From Candidatus Thioglobus sp. (lineage in GTDB: Bacteria > Pseudomonadota > Gammaproteobacteria > PS1 > Thioglobaceae), in contig QOAH01000139.1 of NCBI GenBank assembly GCA_003978185.1, forward strand, positions 1-5,819: a stretch of DNA of 5,819 nt, in the 5' to 3' direction. A program made the translations under genes and the position numbers. Shown here one piece after another: positions 1 to 4,478 of the stretch; within the stretch, counting starts at the first letter, position 1; every line of letters begins with the position of its first letter. Below the pieces are notes generated by a model. That model was not told the DNA's origin and ran no database searches. It worked only from the letters and a program-made list of their open reading frames with translations.

Positions 1-146
1 GGGTTATACTTCATGTGTTCGTTCCAAAGTACTTCAGCAATATCCGCCATACCCATTGGTGCACCCGGGTGGCCTGAATTTGCTTTTTGAACTGCGTCCA
101 TGCTTAAAGCACGAATGGCGTTTGCTAGATCTCTGCGTGATGGCAT
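1..146 (-). CDS. tkt: Transketolase, N-terminal 48 codons (gene runs off the window)
   Basis: Transketolase moves two-carbon ketol units between sugar phosphates using thiamine diphosphate; it serves the non-oxidative pentose phosphate pathway and, in autotrophs, the Calvin cycle. The visible N-terminus begins [20 protein letters not shown] and continues through [18 protein letters not shown] to HMKYN, almost identical to the start of E. coli TktA. His-26 in SGHPGAP is the conserved active-site histidine of the family. The start is the ATG read from 146 to 144, with AAGGA (complement of 153-157) six bases upstream. The remainder of the cofactor-binding region and the other domains lie beyond position 1. 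A sigma70-like promoter at 174-202 suggests this gene starts its own transcript. Identity is essentially certain; which tkt paralogue it is cannot be told. Confidence 0.96.
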   Translation of the reverse strand, partial: MPSRRDLANAIRALSMDAVQKANSGHPGAPMGMADIAEVLWNEHMKYN

Positions 147-173
147 ATAATTTCCTTGAACAAAAACTGACTA

Positions 174-202
174 ATTATACGCAAAAATTACGCTTCAATC
201 AA
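174..202 (-). promoter_or_regulatory. Sigma70-type promoter for tkt
   Basis: Read on the minus strand, a -35 element TTGATT (complement of 197-202) and a perfect -10 TATAAT (complement of 174-179) are separated by exactly 17 bases. Transcription would begin near 167, giving a leader of about 20 bases that contains the AAGGA ribosome binding site of tkt. This is among the best promoter matches in the window. It overlaps a weak hairpin (186-213) that may end transcripts from the upstream gene. Confidence 0.75.
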
Positions 203-213
203 GGCGCTTAATT
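183..213 (-). terminator. Weak hairpin with T run, possible terminator upstream of tkt
   Basis: Positions 186-193 (AATTACGC) pair with 204-206 plus 209-213 (GCG and TAATT) across a 10-base loop, with a two-base bulge. On the minus strand the stem runs into TTTTT (complement of 183-187), as expected of a Rho-independent terminator for the 327-731 gene and its downstream ORF. The stem has only three G-C pairs and is bulged, so termination would be partial at best. The -35 element of the tkt promoter lies in its loop. Confidence 0.3.
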
Positions 214-252
214 TCAAATAATGTAGGATTGAGAGCTATCAGTGCCCACAGA

Positions 253-306
253 CTAGAATAACTGTATTTTAGGATTGGTAAAGTCTATTTCTTCTTGGGC
301 TTTCAT
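253..306 (-). CDS. Possible 17-codon small ORF, or start of a frameshifted gene
   Basis: Twenty bases after the stop of the 327-731 gene there is a strong Shine-Dalgarno AAGGAG placed seven bases before an ATG (306-304). The frame reads MKAQEEIDFTNPKIQLF and stops at TAG (255-253). In the next frame the reading is open from 287 down to a TGA at 197-195 and gives a hydrophobic, protein-like stretch (SSLWALIALNPTLFEIKRLD), so the pair could be one protein of roughly 35-40 residues broken by a single-base indel. Alternatives are a genuine micropeptide, a leader peptide, a pseudogene or chance. I do not recognise the protein. The good ribosome binding site and operon-like position are the only positive evidence. 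Confidence 0.3.
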   Translation of the reverse strand: MKAQEEIDFTNPKIQLF

Positions 307-326
307 TTAAATCTCCTTAGATTACG

Positions 327-731
327 TCACTTAGCCTTGATTAAAAATTGTGGTGCTACTTTCCATAACTCATCTTCAAGAAAAAGCGTGTCTTGAAAAA
401 ATACAGTGGCACCTGTTTTTCGATAGTAGGACTTATAATTTACAATCGCTTTATCAGCATTGACAGAATGACTGATGAGTTCAATCAATCCACGACCTTC
501 TTTGTCAGCACTGTCTTGGTAGTTTTTAATGATCCCTGATAGACCACCTTTGTTTTTAATGTAGTCAATCGAAGTTACAGAAGTGTGTTTCTCAACCAAA
601 TCATAATTTGCATTATACAAACCAGTATGCCACATAACTACCACGTCTGCTGGCTTTGGTTTTGGCAGGAGCATAACCAACAAAGCAATAAATGCACCAA
701 TAACACCTATTATTAAGATTGATTTTTTCAT
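327..731 (-). CDS. Small membrane-anchored protein, NTF2/DUF4878-like (function unknown)
   Basis: This 134-residue protein opens with two lysines and a single hydrophobic segment (about residues 4-22), followed by a proline/lysine hinge PKPKP. That suggests an inner-membrane anchor or uncleaved signal with the rest in the periplasm. No cysteine follows the segment, so it is not a lipoprotein. The soluble part (about 28-134) starts with PADVVVMWHTGLYNANYD and ends with strand-like segments and DELWKVAP, the pattern of DUF4878/NTF2-like domains, which usually begin with a short helix and close with a G/E-x-WK strand. The assignment rests on pattern only, with no catalytic residues recognisable. 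The start ATG (731-729) is well supported by AGAGGAG at 738-744 (complement). A candidate promoter lies at 763-791 and a tiny ORF follows at 253-306. Confidence 0.75.
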   Translation of the reverse strand: MKKSILIIGVIGAFIALLVMLLPKPKPADVVVMWHTGLYNANYDLVEKHTSVTSIDYIKNKGGLSGIIKNYQDSADKEGRGLIELISHSVNADKAIVNYKSYYRKTGATVFFQDTLFLEDELWKVAPQFLIKAK

Positions 732-762
732 TACCTACTCCTCTAATAAAAAATGAATTACC

Positions 763-791
763 ACTATAAACCCTTTAGTTAGTGGGTGCAA
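763..791 (-). promoter_or_regulatory. Candidate promoter for the 327-731 gene
   Basis: On the minus strand a -10 element TATAGT (complement of 763-768) sits 17 bases from TTGCAC (complement of 786-791). The -10 matches consensus at five of six positions and the -35 at three of six. Transcription would start near 756, leaving a leader of about 25 bases that carries the AGAGGAG ribosome binding site. The spacer contains a short inverted repeat (ACCC/GGGT), which may be chance. Confidence 0.4.
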
Positions 792-851
792 GTTAATACA
801 ATAAAAAATTCAATACGTAAACCCAGTGTAATCCTGAATAAATATTGAATT

Positions 852-873
852 TAATGAAAAGGCTGAATGCCTT
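852..873 (-). terminator. Terminator of tRNA-Met
   Basis: Ten bases after the encoded CCA end of the tRNA the minus strand shows AAGGC, a five-base loop ATTCA, GCCTT and then further T residues (TTTT followed by CATT). This is a short Rho-independent terminator: a five-pair stem, three pairs being G-C, with a brief U tract. It would separate the tRNA transcript from the 327-731 gene. Confidence 0.55.
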
Positions 874-881
874 ATAGAATA

Positions 882-958
882 TGGTGGTTATAGGTGGACT
901 TGAACCACCGACCCCAGCATTATGAATGCTGTGCTCTAACCAGCTGAGCTACATAACC
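882..958 (-). tRNA. tRNA-Met(CAT), elongator type
   Basis: The 77-base cloverleaf on the minus strand is complete. Acceptor GGTTATG pairs with TATAACC (last pair G-T), D stem GCTC/GAGC encloses AGCTGGTTA, anticodon stem CAGCA/TGCTG encloses TTCATAA, variable loop is GGGTC, T stem GGTGG/CCACC encloses TTCAAGT, and ACCA is encoded. The anticodon CAT is at 922-924. A paired G1-C72 and the absence of three G-C pairs below the anticodon rule out the initiator tRNA. The acceptor GGTTATG is close to E. coli elongator tRNA-Met (GGCTACG) and unlike ileX (GGCCCCT), so I favour Met over the lysidine-modified Ile2. It has its own promoter and terminator and appears monocistronic. Confidence 0.95.
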
Positions 959-970
959 AAAAGAGCGTGT

Positions 971-999
971 ATTATCGATATATTTGGCAATAATGTCAA
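971..999 (-). promoter_or_regulatory. Strong sigma70 promoter for tRNA-Met
   Basis: On the minus strand a perfect -35 TTGACA (complement of 994-999) and a -10 GATAAT (complement of 971-976, five of six matches) are spaced by 17 bases. The start point would fall near 964, a few bases before the mature tRNA 5' end at 958. The discriminator after the -10 (ACACGC) is richer in G/C than its surroundings, as in stable-RNA promoters under stringent control; that regulatory reading is inference. Confidence 0.8.
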
Positions 1000-1016
1000 T
1001 AGCTAGCTTACAATAT

Positions 1017-1025
1017 TGTTACTAT
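1017..1025 (+). promoter_or_regulatory. Candidate extended -10 promoter for coaE
   Basis: TG-T-TACTAT at 1017-1025 fits an extended -10 element, with no convincing -35 at the usual distance. Transcription would start near 1032 and leave about 25 bases before the chosen coaE ATG at 1057. An alternative is TTGGCA (985-990) with TACAAT (1010-1015) at a long 19-base spacing. Either would be back to back with the tRNA-Met promoter at 971-999. Confidence 0.3.
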
Positions 1026-1056
1026 TCAATATGTACAGTTGATAAAATCAATAGCC

Positions 1057-1662
1057 ATGACGACCCTTAAAATTGCACTCACTGGCGGTATTGCTTGCGG
1101 AAAATCAAGTGTTAGCCAAATTTTTAAAAAATTGGGTGTGCCAATTATTGACCTTGATGTGCTTGCAAGAACAGTGGTTGAGTCCAAATCACAAGGCCTA
1201 ATTGAATTGGTTGCGTACTTTGGCAAAGGCATTCTCAATAATGATAAAACCCTTAATCGAGAAGCGCTGCGTCAACAGCTGTTTAAAAATAGGGCAAGTC
1301 AACAAATTATCGAGGAAATTTTGCATCCAAAAATATTGGAAAAAATGCAAACCGACATCAAAAAACTCAATGCTCAACTAGTTGTTGTTGAAGTGCCTTT
1401 GTTAGTAGAGCAAAATTTGACAAATTTGTTCGATCGCGCGATTGTGGTAGATTGCAGTGAGAGAAATCAGCTTAAAAGGTTATTAAAACGTGAAAATATG
1501 GATGAAAAATTCGCCAAAACCATGATTTCGGCACAAGCGAGCCGAGAACAACGCTTGGCCTTGAACAAAGAGTTACCGACTGATGTGATTGAAAATAATT
1601 CGGAAATTTTCGATATTGAACAAAAAACGCAAGATTTATATCAAAAGTTAGTCAATTTGTAA
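1057..1662 (+). CDS. coaE: Dephospho-CoA kinase
   Basis: CoaE phosphorylates the 3'-hydroxyl of the ribose of dephospho-CoA with ATP, the last step of coenzyme A synthesis, in the cytosol. The 201-residue product has the family's usual length. The P-loop GGIACGKS is at residues 10-17, the DLD acid cluster at 32-34 is equivalent to the DxD in VIDAD of E. coli, LHPKI of the lid/CoA region is at 89-93, VPLLVE at 113-118, and the DRAIVVDCSERNQLKRL strand and lid helix begin at 126. I chose the ATG at 1057 because it puts six residues before LTGG, as in homologues; an in-frame TTG at 1039 would add six residues without support. Neither start has a clear Shine-Dalgarno sequence. Its 3' end overlaps the convergent ferredoxin gene by 15 bases. 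Confidence 0.95.
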   Translation: MTTLKIALTGGIACGKSSVSQIFKKLGVPIIDLDVLARTVVESKSQGLIELVAYFGKGILNNDKTLNREALRQQLFKNRASQQIIEEILHPKILEKMQTDIKKLNAQLVVVEVPLLVEQNLTNLFDRAIVVDCSERNQLKRLLKRENMDEKFAKTMISAQASREQRLALNKELPTDVIENNSEIFDIEQKTQDLYQKLVNL

Positions 1663-1959
1663 GCGCTTTACCGCTGTGCCACCGATGAGATGTTTAGTAA
1701 TGATTTCATCAATGTCATCTTCATCAATATATTGATACCAAATGTTGTCGGGATACACCACCGCCACTGGGCCATGTTCGCATCGACCCAAACAGCGTGA
1801 TTCACTAACACCAATTTTATCCTTACCGAGTTTTCCCTCATCACGGCATTTGTCTTTGGCGTAGCGATACATTTGCTTAGCACCGAGCTGTGAACAACAA
1901 GCCTTGCCGTCTTCACGTACGTTGTTACAAAAAAAGATGTGACGTGTATAGTAATCCAT
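1648..1959 (-). CDS. Thioredoxin-like [2Fe-2S] ferredoxin
   Basis: A 103-residue cytosolic electron carrier of the thioredoxin-fold [2Fe-2S] ferredoxin family (COG3411), resembling Aquifex and Azotobacter ferredoxins. The likely cluster ligands are Cys11 (IFFCNN), Cys22 (ACCSQLG, aligned with SCAQRG of the Aquifex protein), Cys56 and Cys60 (SRCLGRCEHGPVAVVYP). The closing WYQYIDEDDIDEIITKHL then GGTAVKRL is typical. Cys21 next to Cys22 leaves a small doubt about which one binds. Cys38 is extra. The redox partner is unknown. It lies nine bases after rsmI, and the rsmI stop TAG forms part of its ribosome binding site (TAGGAAA), so the two are probably co-transcribed and translationally coupled. 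The start at 1959 is therefore well supported. Confidence 0.92.
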   Translation of the reverse strand: MDYYTRHIFFCNNVREDGKACCSQLGAKQMYRYAKDKCRDEGKLGKDKIGVSESRCLGRCEHGPVAVVYPDNIWYQYIDEDDIDEIITKHLIGGTAVKRLQID

Positions 1960-1968
1960 AAAAATTTC

Positions 1969-2793
1969 CTATATGTCTATTGCGCGCTGATAGCAATGTT
2001 TTTTATCAATTCCGGTTATTTTAGCGGCTAGTTTAGCGGCTTTTGACGCGCCCATTTCACTCAGTAAAATTGGCAATATTTTATCCAACTGCTCTTCACC
2101 TTCAACTTTGTTATTTTTATCAACACCTGAAATTAATATGACAAACTCACCTTTTTGATGTGCATCATCTACTTGTAAATAATCAATCAACATGGGTAAG
2201 GCGTCCGTTTTGATGGTTTCAAACGATTTGGTGAGCTCCTTCGCCAAACAAACCACGCGCTGATCGCCCAACACGGATTGAAAATCAAACAAGCAAGCAA
2301 GAATGCGCTTAGGAGATTCATAAAAAATCGCGGTTTCGTCTAGGTGTGCACTGGCTTGTATGGCCTTGAGTCGAGCCGTTTGTTTGGCGGGTAAAAATCC
2401 AAAAAAACTAAATCGATCACTGGCAACACCCGAGGCTGATAACGCACTAATAATGGCACTTGGGCCAGGGATTGGCACCACAGTAACCCCTGCTTTTTTG
2501 GCCTCACTCACCAACACATAGCCCGGATCACTAATCAGCGGTGTCCCGGCATCGCTAATCAGCGCCATGGTCTTGCCTGCTAATAATTCATTAATCATCG
2601 TAGTAGATTTTTGGGTTTCATTGTGCTCATGAAACGCACGCATCGGTGTGGCGATATCGTAATGATTCAATAATCTTTTAGAATGGCGTGTATCTTCTGC
2701 CAAAATCACATCGACGGTTTTTAGCACTTCAATCGCCCTAAAGGTGATATCATCTAAATTTCCAATCGGCGTAGCAACAATATATAACGACAT
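1969..2793 (-). CDS. rsmI: 16S rRNA (cytidine-1402-2'-O)-methyltransferase
   Basis: RsmI uses S-adenosylmethionine to 2'-O-methylate C1402 in the decoding centre of 16S rRNA. The 274-residue protein is a tetrapyrrole-methylase-fold enzyme. ATPIGNLDDIT is at residues 7-17, the AEDTRHS motif at 32-38, SDAGTPLISDPGY at 80-92, PGPSA at 109-113, GFLPAK at 132-137, FYESPKR at 157-163 and KGEFVI at 214-219. Length and motifs match the family, with YESPKR where YESPHR is usual. The ATG (2793-2791) leaves only two residues before LYIV, shorter than in E. coli but normal elsewhere. No Shine-Dalgarno is visible upstream, because the divergent yraN begins only five bases away. The ferredoxin gene follows in the same unit. 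Confidence 0.96.
   Translation of the reverse strand: MSLYIVATPIGNLDDITFRAIEVLKTVDVILAEDTRHSKRLLNHYDIATPMRAFHEHNETQKSTTMINELLAGKTMALISDAGTPLISDPGYVLVSEAKKAGVTVVPIPGPSAIISALSASGVASDRFSFFGFLPAKQTARLKAIQASAHLDETAIFYESPKRILACLFDFQSVLGDQRVVCLAKELTKSFETIKTDALPMLIDYLQVDDAHQKGEFVILISGVDKNNKVEGEEQLDKILPILLSEMGASKAAKLAAKITGIDKKHCYQRAIDI
2760..2788 (+). promoter_or_regulatory. Weak candidate promoter for yraN-dolP inside rsmI
   Basis: TATAAC (2783-2788) with TTCCAA (2760-2765) at 17-base spacing is the only near-placed promoter-like pair on the plus strand. It would start transcription around 2795, about four bases before the yraN ATG, giving an almost leaderless mRNA. The -35 is poor (three of six), so the call is tentative. 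It lies in the first codons of the divergent rsmI. Confidence 0.2.
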
Positions 2794-2798
2794 AAACC

Positions 2799-3170
2799 AT
2801 GTTTAGTTTCAAACGACAAACCGGCAATCAAGCAGAAAATTTAGCACTTGCCTATTTGCAAGAGCGGGATTTACGATTGATCGAACAAAACTATTTAACT
2901 AAGTGTGGTGAAATAGACATTATTATGCTTGATAAATCCGAACAAACACTAGTTTTTGTTGAAGTTCGTTATCGTCAAGATGATCAATTTGGTTCAGCCA
3001 CTGATACGGTTGATCGCTACAAACAAAGTAAACTGATTCGCACTGCACAGCAATATCTTCAACAGCATTCAAAGTATCAAGAATTTATCTGTCGGTTTGA
3101 TGTTGTCGGTGTCGAATCTGATTTAAAATATCCTAAAATCAATTGGATTAAAGACGCATTCACGCTTTAG
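2799..3170 (+). CDS. yraN: YraN family protein (UPF0102), endonuclease-like fold
   Basis: This 123-residue protein belongs to the YraN/UPF0102 family, a PD-(D/E)xK nuclease-like group whose exact cellular role is not settled; links to DNA processing or recombination have been suggested. Visible hallmarks are RQTGNQAENLALAYL (6-20, with Glu13 conserved), GEIDIIM (37-43, Asp40), FVEVRYR (53-59, Glu55 and Arg57 of the ExK-like strand) and RFDVVGV (99-105), ending NWIKDAFTL as in E. coli NEVEWIKDAF. Length is normal. The ATG at 2799 has no Shine-Dalgarno sequence and is five bases from the rsmI start on the other strand. Stop TAG overlaps the ribosome binding site of dolP. Neighbourhood with rsmI and dolP is as in the E. 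coli yraL-P locus. Confidence 0.94.
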   Translation: MFSFKRQTGNQAENLALAYLQERDLRLIEQNYLTKCGEIDIIMLDKSEQTLVFVEVRYRQDDQFGSATDTVDRYKQSKLIRTAQQYLQQHSKYQEFICRFDVVGVESDLKYPKINWIKDAFTL

Positions 3171-3178
3171 GAAATCAC

Positions 3179-3916
3179 ATGAAAAAATTGGCCTTACTTG
3201 TATTACTCATTGTTCATTCTGTATTACTAAGTGGTTGCCTACCTGCCATCCAAAGCATATCTAGCGTTAGTTCTATTATTTCTGTTAATAATGATCGTCG
3301 CAGTGCCGGTGTTATCTTGGATGACAAAACTACTTATTTACAATTAGCCGCCTGGGCGGCTAAAGACCCAAAACTTGATGATGCACATCTTAATTTTCTA
3401 ATTTACAATAAGGCGGTACTTATTACTGGCGAGGCACCAAACAAAGCGTTACGCGCCTACATTAGTAAACAAGCAAAGCTTCAATCACCAGCCATTAAAC
3501 AAGTATTTAATGAAGTATCTGTCAGATCTAGTAGTGGCCTATTAAAGAGAGCAAAAGATTCGGCTATTACCTTGCAGGTTGAGGCAATGTTTCAGAATCA
3601 AGAAGTTTTCCACCCAACACACGTGCGTGTCATGACTGAAGCACAAACAGTTTATTTAATGGGTGCAGTCACCAAACGTGAGGCTGATAAGGCTGTCAAA
3701 ATAGTGACTAAAGCCAAAGGTATTAAACAAGTGGTTAGACTGTTTGATTATTTAAAGACCAGACCAGCAGTTGAGATTAAACGCGACAAACTTCAAGTAA
3801 CTGAATCGATTAAGAAGGCAAAATTAAAACAGCAAAAAGCAGATCTGGAAGCAGAAAAAGCCAAAATTCAAGAAAAAATTAATCAATTAACTGGCACGAC
3901 TGGTACAAGCTTCTAA
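3179..3916 (+). CDS. dolP: Outer-membrane lipoprotein with two BON domains (DolP/YraP-like) and a coiled-coil tail
   Basis: DolP is an outer-membrane lipoprotein that supports envelope integrity, binds anionic phospholipid at division sites and in E. coli influences amidase activation and the BAM complex. Here a lysine start and hydrophobic segment lead to the lipobox LSGC with Cys20; Leu21 at the next position predicts outer-membrane sorting. DDRRSAG-like text (39-44) matches the E. coli DPRSVG. BON1 spans about 49-115 and BON2 about 129-192, ending LFDYLK like E. coli FTFIK. The E. coli protein stops there at 191 residues, whereas this one continues about 52 residues (194-245) of Lys/Glu/Gln-rich sequence that looks like a coiled coil. 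Eight bases follow yraN, with TAGGAAA coupling the two genes. Two genes between them in E. coli (diaA) and before them (lpoA) are absent. Confidence 0.9.
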   Translation: MKKLALLVLLIVHSVLLSGCLPAIQSISSVSSIISVNNDRRSAGVILDDKTTYLQLAAWAAKDPKLDDAHLNFLIYNKAVLITGEAPNKALRAYISKQAKLQSPAIKQVFNEVSVRSSSGLLKRAKDSAITLQVEAMFQNQEVFHPTHVRVMTEAQTVYLMGAVTKREADKAVKIVTKAKGIKQVVRLFDYLKTRPAVEIKRDKLQVTESIKKAKLKQQKADLEAEKAKIQEKINQLTGTTGTSF

Positions 3917-4476
3917 TTTGATATTCGCACTCGCTTAACGGGTGCGAAAGAATATCGATGTTGGTGTTTGATCGAACCGAACTCTGCCAGCGCTTGAAGA
4001 TGGACATTTGTCCCATAACCTTTATGCTTGGCAAAACCATATTCTGGATACTGCTCATCTAGTGCAACCATTTGTCTGTCTCGTGTCACTTTGGCAATAA
4101 TCGAGGCAGCAGAAATCACCGGCTCGGTCAAATCCCCCTTGATAATTGATTGGCAGTTTTCAAGTTCTGGGCAACGATTACCATCCACCAGCACTTGATC
4201 GTATTTGATATTTAAATTTTCGACAGCTCGCTTCATGGCTAGCATAGTTGCTTGCAAGATATTGATTTCATCAATCTCTTGAGGGCTGGATTCGCCCACC
4301 GCCCACTGACATTGTTGAATGATTAACGCATACAATATCTCGCGTTTTTTCTCGCTGAGTTTTTTTGAATCAGTTAGCTCTGGTAAGTCAAAATCATTCG
4401 GTAGGATAACTGCGCCAGCTACTACAGAGCCTACGAGTGGGCCACGGCCTGCCTCATCAACTCCGACAATAATCAA
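3913..4476 (-). CDS. rnhB: Ribonuclease HII
   Basis: RNase HII cuts RNA in RNA-DNA hybrids and starts removal of single ribonucleotides misincorporated in DNA. The 187-residue protein shows [12 protein letters not shown] (5-16) with Asp7 and Glu8, [12 protein letters not shown] (34-45), LVDGNRCP (96-103) with Asp98, and KGD (113-115) with Asp115. These are the four metal ligands [17 protein letters not shown] (121-133) and [11 protein letters not shown] (146-156) complete the signature. The frame has no ATG before the motif: the start is a TTG (4476-4474) two bases after the purD stop, with AAGG about ten bases upstream. An upstream stop in frame at 4491-4489 leaves little room for anything longer. 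The C-terminus overlaps the convergent dolP stop by four bases and encodes a strong hairpin. Confidence 0.95.
   Translation of the reverse strand: MIIVGVDEAGRGPLVGSVVAGAVILPNDFDLPELTDSKKLSEKKREILYALIIQQCQWAVGESSPQEIDEINILQATMLAMKRAVENLNIKYDQVLVDGNRCPELENCQSIIKGDLTEPVISAASIIAKVTRDRQMVALDEQYPEYGFAKHKGYGTNVHLQALAEFGSIKHQHRYSFAPVKRVRISN
3920..3956. other. Long inverted repeat between convergent dolP and rnhB ends
   Basis: TTCGCACTCG (3924-3933) pairs with CGGGTGCGAA (3939-3948), ten pairs including one T-G, around the loop CTTAA. GATA (3920-3923) and TATC (3953-3956) extend the stem past a four-base bulge. It starts four bases after the dolP stop codon and lies inside the last codons of rnhB (FAPVKRVR region). 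No T run follows on either strand, so it is not a canonical intrinsic terminator, but it may protect or trim mRNA 3' ends or help termination of dolP transcripts. Confidence 0.5.
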
Positions 4477-4478
4477 AT

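Noticed and set aside
854..877. ATG-TAG mini ORF on the plus strand over the tRNA terminator
   Set aside because: Seven codons, no ribosome binding site, and the bases are explained by the terminator hairpin.
882..958. tRNA read as initiator Met or as Ile2 with lysidine anticodon
   Set aside because: Initiator features (unpaired 1-72, three G-C pairs in the anticodon stem) are absent, and the acceptor stem matches elongator Met rather than ileX. A tRNA classifier would settle the Met/Ile2 choice.
1039..1056. TTG at 1039 as the coaE start, adding six residues
   Set aside because: No Shine-Dalgarno precedes it, and the ATG at 1057 gives the usual short N-terminus before LTGG.
1026..1238. 70-codon minus-strand ORF opposite the coaE start
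   Set aside because: It is antisense to the CoaE P-loop region and extends into the coaE leader with no supporting signals.
1668..1916. 82-codon minus-strand ORF within the ferredoxin gene
   Set aside because: It is an alternate frame of the ferredoxin gene, whose four cysteine ligands and coupled start are clear.
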